Translations under genes and position numbers: made by a program | Notes under the pieces: generated by a model | What the model saw: the letters and a program-made list of their open reading frames with translations, nothing else | Databases searched by the model: none | What the model was told of the DNA's origin: nothing | Part shown: piece after piece, positions 8,161 to 14,668 of the stretch | Layout of the letters: every line of letters begins with the position of its first letter | How positions within the stretch are numbered: position 1 is the first letter of the stretch | Assembly: GCA_039819065.1 (NCBI GenBank) | Contig: JBCBSS010000156.1 | Location: 1 to 18,148 of the forward strand | Direction of reading: 5' to 3' | DNA from: JBCBSS01 sp039819065 | GTDB taxonomy: Bacteria; Bacteroidota; Bacteroidia; Cytophagales; Cyclobacteriaceae | DNA: 18,148 bases

Positions 8161-8345
8161 TACCTGCTTGGTTAAGTTCGTAAATCTAATCAAAGTGCGA
8201 ATTTTAAGGAAGTGTCTGATATATCAAATAGAGGAAATGTCGTTGCAGTGAATAGTAGATGTGGATGCTTTTCAGCTACAATGGCTGGGCTAGAACGACT
8301 GCGACATAAAAGGAATGCAATCTATGAGAAGACCGAGAAGTTAAT

Positions 8346-9350
8346 ATGAGCCTGATTATCAAGGGAATTGGACAACTCACTCGAGAGAAAGTGATCATCG
8401 CAACATGCTTATTCATATTGTTTTGGGCTTTCAAAGGCTACTTCTGGGTTGGTCTCTTTTATAATGTCATCAAGTGGGTCATTCTGATATTTCTTTTACT
8501 GGTATTGGGAATAAGATCAGTCAGAAGCAGGAGAGTCTTTCTAACCGCATACATCATTTTCCTAATCAGTCTTGAAGTGCTGATGACCAGATTAAGTTGG
8601 CAAGGTACTGCTCGTGTCGACTTGGATTCGACTCAGGAATTAAAAGTGCTTTCTTACAATGTGTACTTCAAAAATGGTGATTACAAAAAGACCTTAAAGG
8701 TTATTCAGAATGCGGACGCTGATATCCTCTTGCTGCAAGAAGTAACGCCAGTGTGGCATAAAAGGCTGAAGGGAAAGCTCCTTCACCGCTTTCCTCACCA
8801 TTATGCCAAGCCCATGACTTCGGCTCACGGTTTAGTCATTTACTCACGTTTTCCTTTGAGAGACACAAGAATAGTCTACGACGAATACAATCAACCTATT
8901 GCCATCATAGCTATTACAACCATTGGTAATGCTCAACTGCATCTATTCAATCTTCATTTGGAATCTCCCGCTGTTGCAGTTGAGAACCCAAATGACTTTT
9001 TTGGTTTGATGCAAAAGAATTATGCCATGCGCAATCGGTAGTGGAAGCAATTGAAAGATGACCATCTCAATATGATAGATAGTAGAATACCAGTAATAAT
9101 CGGAGGAGATTTAAATACGACGGAGTTTGAACCACTTTATAGCAGTATACGGCAGGGTTTGGTTGATGTGCACCGAAAAGCTGGAAAAGGGTTTGGTTTC
9201 ACTTTTCCCAATAGCAGGGAATGGTCGCCATGGCCATTTATGAGACTAGACTATATCATGGTGAGGGGAGAGGTAGAACCTGTACATTTGAAAGTTTTAG
9301 AAGAAAGTGGCTCCGACCATTTTGGCATAGTAGCACAATTAAAATTATAA
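8346..9350 (+). pseudogene. Membrane-anchored endonuclease/exonuclease/phosphatase family gene interrupted by an in-frame TAG
   Basis: A continuous frame of 334 residues is broken once, by TAG at 9039-9041 (codon 232). There is no frameshift: the downstream part resumes in the same frame and ends with TAA at 9350. The N-terminus has about three hydrophobic segments (residues ~15-82), so the enzyme would be membrane-anchored. The EEP core then runs LSYNVYF (N105), LLLQEVTP (E132), HLFNLHLESP, stop, then GGDLNTTEFEPLY (D255/N257), RLDYIMV and SDHFG (D324/H325). All catalytic motifs are intact but split by the stop; the truncated product would lack the DxN and DH motifs and should be inactive. 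The family includes phosphodiesterases, nucleases and sphingomyelinase-like enzymes. A CAG-to-TAG change (Gln to stop) is one simple origin. Sequencing error is possible. Confidence 0.8.
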
Positions 9351-9359
9351 AGCACCTGA

Positions 9360-9614
9360 CTAACCGAACCTCAGTTTGAAATAGAGTATAGTAGAGCTCA
9401 GTGCCAGCGTGACGATGTTGGCAACAATAATCGGTGTATTGGATATGATGATGCCATAGGTCAGCCATAGTGCTACACCTAAGCAAAAGATGGAGAACAT
9501 GAAGAGCGATAAGTCTTTCGCTGATTTGGTTTTCCAGGTTTTTATGGCTTGCGGTAGAAATGATATGGTGGTCAAGCCACCCGCTATAAGTCCTAATATC
9601 TCTGTATTTTCCAT
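9360..9614 (-). CDS. SemiSWEET sugar transporter (PQ-loop/MtN3 family)
   Basis: This 84-residue protein has three hydrophobic helices, the single-repeat size of bacterial SemiSWEETs, which dimerise in the inner membrane to move sugars. TM1 carries the PQ motif in TTISFLPQAIKTWKTKSAKDLS, broken here as TTISFLPQ and WKTKSAKDLS, both typical of the family. TM2 has LGVALWLTYGI and TM3 has PIIVANIVTLALSSTILYF with the conserved asparagine of the substrate pocket. It lies 3 nt after the nucleotidase stop, so the two are probably translated from one mRNA. Its end faces the end of the broken EEP gene 9 bp away. The exact sugar is unknown. Confidence 0.9.
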   Translation of the reverse strand: MENTEILGLIAGGLTTISFLPQAIKTWKTKSAKDLSLFMFSIFCLGVALWLTYGIIISNTPIIVANIVTLALSSTILYFKLRFG

Positions 9615-9617
9615 AGC

Positions 9618-10148
9618 TTATAAAAGTAAGTTGCCCACTTCTTGCCAGTCATTTACCCGTTTGAAGCGGTTTTCGTTGATGTTATGAGGTGCTGTGAATA
9701 GGAGAGGTTCACCAACAAAATTGACCAGGTGTTTAGAATGGTCGTCGATCAGAAAATCAGCGTTGATGATACTCTTGTCACCGCAAAGTACGATGTTCTG
9801 CCAGTGAATAAAACTGAAATGTTCTTCCAGCCATTCTCTTTTATCCTTGAGAGAGTTAGGAAATTCCATGGCCGCCGAGACTATGAAGAGTTCATACTTT
9901 CCTGCCAATTCAGTCACCACTTCTTTACAATCCTTCATGATCTGCAAGTCTCTAAAGAAACTCGGCCTATAGGGATATAACCTTACCTCTGACAAATGCG
10001 CTTCAGGCACACTTTCTACAAAATGTTTTCCTTGTTGATCATCTAAGGAAATAGAAGCATTGAACTCTTGGTTGTAGGTTTGAATGGCCTTGGATAAAAA
10101 ATCTGCCATTACTTCGTCCATATCAATGGCTATGCGCTGTTTATTCAT
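9618..10148 (-). CDS. 5'(3')-deoxyribonucleotidase-like HAD phosphatase (NT5C type)
   Basis: This 176-residue cytoplasmic HAD-superfamily protein fits the 5' nucleotidase, deoxy (NT5C) family that dephosphorylates (deoxy)nucleoside monophosphates. Motif I is DMDEV, with nucleophile D9 and acid/base D11; the E-V following is typical of this subgroup. Motif II is FIVSAAMEFPNS (S91), motif III lysine lies in LKDKREWL, and motif IV is DFLIDDH (D135/D136). The length matches bacterial members. It is the first gene of a two-gene unit with the SemiSWEET. The start ATG at 10148 is 98 bp from the divergent DeoR regulator, so the two may share control. Confidence 0.86.
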   Translation of the reverse strand: MNKQRIAIDMDEVMADFLSKAIQTYNQEFNASISLDDQQGKHFVESVPEAHLSEVRLYPYRPSFFRDLQIMKDCKEVVTELAGKYELFIVSAAMEFPNSLKDKREWLEEHFSFIHWQNIVLCGDKSIINADFLIDDHSKHLVNFVGEPLLFTAPHNINENRFKRVNDWQEVGNLLL

Positions 10149-10159
10149 GCTAAATTGGA

Positions 10160-10241
10160 ATAAAACCGTATGTATTCTTTAAAATTCTGTAAATATTCTG
10201 CATATTACAAGTATAAAACCGAAATAAAACGAATAAATACG
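10160..10241 (+). promoter_or_regulatory. Helically spaced ATAAAACCG-like direct repeats (putative DeoR-type operator)
   Basis: ATAAAACCG occurs at 10160-10168 and 10213-10221, ATAAAACG at 10224-10231, and a degenerate ATAAATACG at 10233-10241, all in the same orientation. Start-to-start distances are 53, 11 and 9 bp, close to whole helical turns (about five, one and one). The repeats fill the 98-bp region between the nucleotidase and the DeoR-family gene and end 5 bp before that gene's ATG. DeoR-family proteins are known to bind repeated sites and often regulate themselves. Assignment as the operator is inference, since the region is A/T-rich. Confidence 0.45.
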
Positions 10242-10246
10242 CAAAA

Positions 10247-10999
10247 ATGCTTAGAGAAGAGCGGCTTAGGTTTATTTTACAAAAACTACAACAACAGCAT
10301 AGGGTAACTTCTAAGGCCTTAAGCGAGGAATTGTCAGTTTCTGATGATACGATCAGGCGTGATTTGAATGAGTTGGCTGAAGGAGGTCATTTGAAAAAGG
10401 TGCATGGCGGCGCGGTGCCCAAACCAGCTACGCCATTGGCTTATGCAGAGCGCATAGATTTTGCCCATGCTGGCAAAAGACGCTTAGCGGAGAAGTCTTT
10501 GCCTTTTTTTGAAGATGGTATGGTTATCATACTTGACGACGGTACTACTAATCTCATGCTGGCTAAAATGCTTCCTTTCGAATTGAAAGCCACTATTTTC
10601 ACTAATGGTCTTCATATTGCCGAAGCATTGCTCGAACATCCCGGAGTAGAACTGATTTTGTTGGGAGGCAAAGTACGCAAGCAAGAGCGATCCATCATTG
10701 ACCCTGAGGTGGTACACATGTTAGAAAACGTGAGGGCTGATTTATGCTCAATCGGTGCCAGTGGGGTGCATCACAAAATTGGTGTAAGTGCCACTTATCG
10801 TGATGAATTATATACCAAGCGTAAAATGGTGGAAGTAAGTGATAAGAACATCATGTTGGCCACTAATGACAAAGTCAATACAGCCAGAAATTATGTGGTA
10901 TGCAAATATCCTTCGTTAGATGCGCTGATCGTTGAGGACGATATCAAGCCGGAGATATTAGTTGATTATCTCGATCAAGGTGTAGAAGTGATCCTTTGA
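10247..10999 (+). CDS. DeoR/GlpR-family transcriptional repressor
   Basis: This 250-residue DNA-binding regulator has an N-terminal winged HTH at about 5-55 with the signature LSVSDDTIRRDLNELAEGGHL and KVHGGAV. A DeoRC sugar-phosphate-sensing domain follows (about 75-230) with FFEDGMVIILDDGTTNLMLA, IFTNGLHIAE, LLGGKVRKQERSIIDPE, DLCSIGASGVH and a late SDKNIMLATNDK. These are the expected ISOCOT-fold phosphosugar-binding motifs. Family members repress sugar or polyol catabolism genes and are induced by a phosphorylated sugar. No catabolic operon sits next to it; the SemiSWEET/nucleotidase pair is the only adjacent divergent unit. The start ATG lies 5 bp after repeats that could be its operator. 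Confidence 0.93.
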   Translation: MLREERLRFILQKLQQQHRVTSKALSEELSVSDDTIRRDLNELAEGGHLKKVHGGAVPKPATPLAYAERIDFAHAGKRRLAEKSLPFFEDGMVIILDDGTTNLMLAKMLPFELKATIFTNGLHIAEALLEHPGVELILLGGKVRKQERSIIDPEVVHMLENVRADLCSIGASGVHHKIGVSATYRDELYTKRKMVEVSDKNIMLATNDKVNTARNYVVCKYPSLDALIVEDDIKPEILVDYLDQGVEVIL

Positions 11000-11040
11000 A
11001 GATTAAGAAAGGAGCCCCAAAGTAATACCTCAGAGCCCCA

Positions 11041-11089
11041 AACTCGACTTAACTTATGCTTATAACTTCACAGAAATGCCGTTTTCATC
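11041..11089. repeat. 49-bp direct repeat, copy 1 (remnant of a gene 3' end)
   Basis: This stretch matches 11288-11336 at offset 247, with about 43 of 49 positions identical. Read on the - strand it encodes DENGISVKL followed by TAA, against NESGISVKL-TAA in the intact neighbour. Upstream codons in this copy run into TGG-TAA, so only about nine codons remain. It looks like the tail of a lost or partly duplicated paralogue. Confidence 0.75.
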
Positions 11090-11150
11090 TTACCATCGCT
11101 TGTGCCTGACGGCAAAGGCAGACCCTCACCAACGATTAAACCAGGCAAAC

Positions 11151-11280
11151 GGGACTTTCTCAAAAGAAAGTCATTTCGACGTTAGGAGAAACCTCTCTTG
11201 GTTTTAGGTGTGATTATTAGCGAGATAGATTTCTCGTTACACTCGAAATGACCGTTCAGAACGGCTTTTGACACAGTCCT
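11151..11280. mobile_element. MITE / REP-like palindromic element
   Basis: The outer ends GGGACTTTCTCAAAAG (11151-11166) and the reverse complement of 11265-11280 (AGGACTGTGTCAAAAG) agree at 13 of 16 positions. Inside, GTCATTTCGA (11170-11179) pairs with TCGAAATGAC (11243-11252), and GAGAAACCTCTC pairs roughly with GAGATAGATTTCTC. Smaller hairpins are present at 11153-11172 (GACTTTC/GAAAGTC) and 11252-11264 (CCGTT/AACGG). No ORF is present. A GTCATTTCGA...TCGAAATGAC core is, from memory, a recurrent intergenic repeat in Bacteroidota. No clear target-site duplication is visible. The remaining bases of the 11000-11306 gap (11000-11040 and 11090-11150) show no gene; GAGCCCCAAA occurs twice, at about 11012 and 11033. 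Confidence 0.6.
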
Positions 11281-11287
11281 AGGCGAC

Positions 11288-11336
11288 AACTTGACTTAAC
11301 TTATACTTATAACTTCACAGAAATGCCACTCTCATT
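11288..11336. repeat. 49-bp direct repeat, copy 2 (overlaps the 3' end of the secreted-protein gene)
   Basis: This is the partner of 11041-11089. It contains the last ten codons and the stop (11307-11309) of the gene at 11307-12473 plus about 19 bp beyond. Differences from copy 1 include 11292 (T for C) and 11306 (A in place of G). The copy begins 7 bp from the end of the MITE-like element. Confidence 0.75.
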
Positions 11337-12473
11337 TTCCAGTTGCCCCATCAAGCCCCAACCACCGAAGTTATCGGAGACTGCAATCACTATTTCATTA
11401 TCTCCTTTCTTGAGCGGCAGGTAAACCGAATCGAAAAGGCCAATGGTGCCTAGATAACGATAATCCCTGGTGCGGAAACCATTGTTACCGCTGTAGAGAA
11501 TTTGGCCGTTGCAATAGACCCTTATTCTATCGCTGTAGCCTAAATTGAGCCGTTTTATTTGTGCTTGATTAGCCTTAATGATCACTTTTGCCAATACTGT
11601 GTTCTTCTCTCTTGAGGCTGTCTTTGCTCTCGAAATGTTGATGAGCCCGCCGTGCTCTGCATCTAGCTTAGTCCATTGTTGGGCCGATACGAATTTTTTA
11701 TCCAATTGAAGCTGCTTGTCCAGTAGCTTCTCCTCAAAAGTGGAAGACAATTGCCATGAGTCAATCATCCCTTCAGGGTTTGCTGCTCTGTTGCTCGTAT
11801 TGATACTCAATGGTTTATCAGATGAGGTATAAGTGAAGTTGGCGTAGTGAACCGGTGAACGCGCGGCTTTTAAGCCAATGCCTCCTGCTTTAGTGCCGTG
11901 CTTCAACTCTGGAATGATCAAAGTAGGTTCTTCCTCATGGTCGAAATACACTTGCGCAGTAGTACCATAAATCTCAAGTTTGACATGTAACCACCTATCG
12001 AATGGGTACTCATAGATGGCATTATAACCATTTTGTGGTGCAACTTTCCAACTGGTTTGGCCATCAAAGACTGCGGTGCCCTGATCATGGTATAATTGCC
12101 AACCAGAGCGACCATTAAAAACAGGCGTATACTGCATGGCATCAGGGTTGCCCGATTGGTGCGGCCTTAAATAGACCTCTTCGTAGTTCTGACCATCTTC
12201 CATTCTGAAAAGGATACCTTGAAACCCACGCCGATCGTCGAGGTATACATCATATTCAATGGTTCCGTTAAGGAAAGTGACATCCTTGAGTATAATAGCA
12301 CCATTGCTGAGGTAGACACTTTGGTAGCCTTTGAACGGTTCCATGATGACACCTTGCGCTTTGTTCTCCCAGTTTTCTTCGTTGAAAGGAATGACCTGTG
12401 CTTTAACTTTCGGGACGAAAAGGGCATAAACTATTATACCTGTAAAAAGAAGGTTGATTAATTTTCTATTCAT
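11307..12473 (-). CDS. Secreted protein with concanavalin A-like lectin/glucanase-type and beta-sandwich domains
   Basis: With the ATG at 12473 this is 388 residues; the frame continues upstream to 12560, but that start would give 29 residues before a classic signal peptide (MNRKLINLLFTGIIVYALF...VKA, cleavage before QVIP at about residue 26). Residues ~40-225 read as a LamG/DUF1080-like jelly roll: LNGTIEYDVYLDD, FQGILFRMEDG, EEVYLRPHQSG, DRWLHVKLEIYG, VYFDHEEEP, GGIGLKAA. Residues ~270-388 form a second beta-sandwich (RIRVYCNGQILYSG, LPLKKGDNEIVIAVSDNFGGWG), as in accessory domains of glycoside hydrolases. No catalytic residue can be assigned, so carbohydrate binding is the safest suggestion. 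It is divergent from a membrane-bound HTH protein across a 141-bp region with phased repeats. Its 3' end is duplicated downstream. Confidence 0.8.
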   Translation of the reverse strand: MNRKLINLLFTGIIVYALFVPKVKAQVIPFNEENWENKAQGVIMEPFKGYQSVYLSNGAIILKDVTFLNGTIEYDVYLDDRRGFQGILFRMEDGQNYEEVYLRPHQSGNPDAMQYTPVFNGRSGWQLYHDQGTAVFDGQTSWKVAPQNGYNAIYEYPFDRWLHVKLEIYGTTAQVYFDHEEEPTLIIPELKHGTKAGGIGLKAARSPVHYANFTYTSSDKPLSINTSNRAANPEGMIDSWQLSSTFEEKLLDKQLQLDKKFVSAQQWTKLDAEHGGLINISRAKTASREKNTVLAKVIIKANQAQIKRLNLGYSDRIRVYCNGQILYSGNNGFRTRDYRYLGTIGLFDSVYLPLKKGDNEIVIAVSDNFGGWGLMGQLENESGISVKL

Positions 12474-12540
12474 AATGTAGACGTTTGATGTGATATTGAC
12501 GTAGAAGACATTACAAACTACGTTGATCACTTTTCCATGG

Positions 12541-12580
12541 TCTGGTTCAGGTTGGTACAAGTTCGTTCAAGCTTGTTCAA
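12541..12580 (+). promoter_or_regulatory. Four tandem 10-bp direct repeats (putative phased operator)
   Basis: Four head-to-tail units lie at exactly 10-bp spacing: TCTGGTTCAG, GTTGGTACAA, GTTCGTTCAA and GCTTGTTCAA (consensus GYTNGTTCAA). Columns 3, 5, 6, 8 and 9 are invariant. The array is 34 bp upstream of the ATG at 12615 and 67 bp from the divergent ATG at 12473, so it could control either gene. Repeats on one helical face suggest cooperative binding of a protein, the HTH-containing product of the 12615 gene being the obvious candidate. Confidence 0.6.
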
Positions 12581-12614
12581 ATGCCTTTAGAGACCCATTT
12601 TTGTGATATTCAAC

Positions 12615-13958
12615 ATGCAAAAGCAGGAAAACCATAGCGAGGAGTATTACTTGAAAGCCTTTAAAACGCTGCTCGAATCCAGGTTGGGGTGGGGAAGTAG
12701 CGAACGTTGGCGGCACAGTGATTTCACCGCTTTAAGCGAAAAGATACTGGATGCTACAGGCGTGCAATTGAGCATTACCACCTTAAAACGCGTTCTAGGT
12801 AGAATTGAGTATAATAGTTTGCCCCAAACCAGTACCCTCAATGCCTTGGCTCAATACCTGGGCTATGAGAATTGGCTTGCCTTCACCAAAGAGAATCAAC
12901 CACAGTTAGAAAGTAATACCAGCATTACTCAAAAACCAACCGGTCAAAATAAAGGTAGGTCGAGTAGCATTGGTAAGTTAGGCCGATTTGCGATTGCGAT
13001 TACCACACTGACTCTAATCGCTTTGTCTTGGGTATTGGTTTCCAGTCGGGATGTACCCCATCTCTCGCAATCGGAAATAGATAAGATATTATTCAAGAGT
13101 AAAGCCGTCGCTTACGGTGTTCCCAACACGGTTGTTTTCAACTATGACATTACACACTTGAATGGAGAGAACTTCCAGATCCAACAAACCTGGGATGAAA
13201 GAAAACGCTTTGCCATTCCAAAGGAAAGAAAAGAAGCTACTTCCACTTACTATTTACCCGGTTATTGGCGTGCCAAGTTAGTGGTTGATGGTCAGGTGGT
13301 GAAACAACATGACATCTATATCAAGCATGATTCATGGATGGCTATGATAGAAAAGGAGCCTGTTCCGCGCTATTTGTCTGCTGAAGAAATGCAATTGGAT
13401 GGACAACTATCGGTCAGTGAGAATGTCCTGTCTCAACTACACAATAGTCAGGAAGGCCCTCAATTGTTGAGCTACCACTTTGTCAATGATCAGGTCAAGA
13501 CAGATGGAGATAACTTCACACTCGAAGCCGATATCCAGAATACTTATGAAAGGGGAGATGGTGTATGCAGAACCACCAAAGTCGTTTTGCTGGGCACCAA
13601 AGGTGCTGTTGTGATTCCATTATCCATCCCCGGTTGTACTGGTGACCTTGGCCTAATGCTGAACGATGTATTCTTAAATGGTAAAGACCATGACCTGTCT
13701 GCTTTAGGTTGCGATTTTAATCAAATTCAACACTTCAAATATGAGGTGAAAGATATGAAAGTCAGTATTTCTCTCAATGATGAACTGGCTTATCAAACTT
13801 CTTACAATGAAGCGATAGGGCAATTGGTGGGGCTGCGTTTTAGATTCTACGGATCAGGGATAATCGACAATGTATCCATTTACGATGCTCACAAATCAAT
13901 GATCTATCAAGAAGATTTCGACCCATCTAATGTATTGGCCCAATCTGTTAATGACTGA
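12615..13958 (+). CDS. Membrane-anchored protein: N-terminal HTH-like domain, one TM span, PKD-like and lectin-like exterior
   Basis: This is 447 residues from the ATG at 12615; a GTG at 12603 is less likely. Residues ~10-92 are an all-helical domain with WRHSDFTALSEKILDATGVQLS, split as WRHSDFTALSEKI and GVQLSITTLKRVLGRI, then TSTLNALAQYLGYENWLAF. This is a pattern I recognise from many Bacteroidota membrane proteins and reads as an XRE-like HTH (LSITTLKRVLGRI as recognition region). A Ser/Gly-rich linker precedes a single TM helix at about 122-143. The exterior has a PKD/Ig-like part (VVFNYDITHL, LPGYWRAKLVVDGQVV, IYIKHDSW) and a C-terminal ConA-like part (FTLEADIQNTYERGDGVC, VGLRFRFYGSGIIDNV). 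I infer a one-component sensor: outside ligand, inside DNA. It is divergent from a secreted lectin-like gene, with a repeat array between them. DNA binding is untested. Confidence 0.75.
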   Translation: MQKQENHSEEYYLKAFKTLLESRLGWGSSERWRHSDFTALSEKILDATGVQLSITTLKRVLGRIEYNSLPQTSTLNALAQYLGYENWLAFTKENQPQLESNTSITQKPTGQNKGRSSSIGKLGRFAIAITTLTLIALSWVLVSSRDVPHLSQSEIDKILFKSKAVAYGVPNTVVFNYDITHLNGENFQIQQTWDERKRFAIPKERKEATSTYYLPGYWRAKLVVDGQVVKQHDIYIKHDSWMAMIEKEPVPRYLSAEEMQLDGQLSVSENVLSQLHNSQEGPQLLSYHFVNDQVKTDGDNFTLEADIQNTYERGDGVCRTTKVVLLGTKGAVVIPLSIPGCTGDLGLMLNDVFLNGKDHDLSALGCDFNQIQHFKYEVKDMKVSISLNDELAYQTSYNEAIGQLVGLRFRFYGSGIIDNVSIYDAHKSMIYQEDFDPSNVLAQSVND

Positions 13959-14058
13959 AATAACCAGTGGTTAAACTTTAATGTTAGGTCTGGTATTTCC
14001 TTTACTTACTAATTGTTATTCCCTATCTTGATAATATCCACCACCTGATACAATCAAA

Positions 14059-14661
14059 ATGAAGGAAGTTCCGGTTAGCTTTCATGAAGGAATACCGAAA
14101 GGTTTTCGTTGGCACAACGAACCGGGATCCTATTCGCTTAATCAAGCGTTAACCATTCATACCCAACCTAAGACTGATTTCTGGCAGAATACTCACTACG
14201 GTTTTCGCAGTGATAATGGGCATAGTTTATTGAAAACGGTAGAAGGGGACTTTGCACTTTCCGCCCATTTCGAGTTTGCCCCCAAGGTGCAATATGATCA
14301 GTGTGGACTGCTGGTAAGGGGTGACGCTCACAACTGGATCAAGGTTTCTACTGAATATGAAAATGAGAAAATCAGCAGGTTAGGTTCGGTAGTGACCAAT
14401 TTCGCTTATTCAGATTGGGCTACAAATGATGTATCGAGTAAAGTAGGTGCCATGCACTATCGGATAAGTAAACGAGGGGCTGATTTTTTGATCGAACATT
14501 CACACGACGGAAGTGATTGGCTACAAATGCGTATCGCTCATTTACACCATATATCGAGCCATTTGGATATTGGCGTGTATGCTTGCAGCCCCAAGGACAG
14601 TAGCTTTGTTTGTAAAGTCACACAATTGTATATTAGGAACAATCAATGGTTTCCGGATTAG
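14059..14661 (+). CDS. DUF1349 domain protein (concanavalin A-like fold)
   Basis: This 200-residue protein has no signal peptide and no membrane span. The whole length matches the DUF1349 pattern: a start with GFRWHNEPGSYSL, LTIHTQPKTDFWQNTHYGF, a middle with FALSAHFEFAPKVQYDQCGLLVR, WIKVSTEYEN, LGSVVTNFAYSDWA, and a late FLIEHSHDGSDWLQMRIAHL and IGVYACSPKDSSF. The family has a beta-jelly-roll (lectin/glucanase) fold; its biochemical role is not established. It is separated from the membrane HTH protein by 100 bp with no clear promoter and from the next gene by 7 nt, so it leads a small operon with the cyclotransferase-like and lipoprotein genes. It is the third lectin-fold-like gene in this stretch. 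Confidence 0.85.
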   Translation: MKEVPVSFHEGIPKGFRWHNEPGSYSLNQALTIHTQPKTDFWQNTHYGFRSDNGHSLLKTVEGDFALSAHFEFAPKVQYDQCGLLVRGDAHNWIKVSTEYENEKISRLGSVVTNFAYSDWATNDVSSKVGAMHYRISKRGADFLIEHSHDGSDWLQMRIAHLHHISSHLDIGVYACSPKDSSFVCKVTQLYIRNNQWFPD

Positions 14662-14668
14662 TTATTTT

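Noticed and set aside
8161..8345. ligA promoter on the - strand (TCTATTTG at 8225-8232)
   Set aside because: It misses one base of TAnnTTTG and no TTG is found at the proper distance, so I do not list it.
11090..11150. Short open reading frame on the - strand across this segment
   Set aside because: It is under 30 codons, has no start context and runs into the repeat; no support as a gene.
11151..11280. Palindromic element as a simple rho-independent terminator of the DeoR gene
   Set aside because: It is more than 150 bp after the stop, is 130 bp long with nested inverted repeats and lacks a U run; a MITE/REP fits better.
12474..12560. 29-residue N-terminal extension of the secreted ConA-like protein
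   Set aside because: It would precede a typical signal peptide and would cover part of the tandem repeat array; the ATG at 12473 is better.
12541..12580. Tandem repeats as a CRISPR or coding repeat
   Set aside because: Units are only 10 bp without spacers, and they lie in a divergent promoter region.
14513..14668. Longer start for the cyclotransferase-like gene
   Set aside because: The extension overlaps the DUF1349 gene in another frame; the YGSN motif fits a start at 14669.
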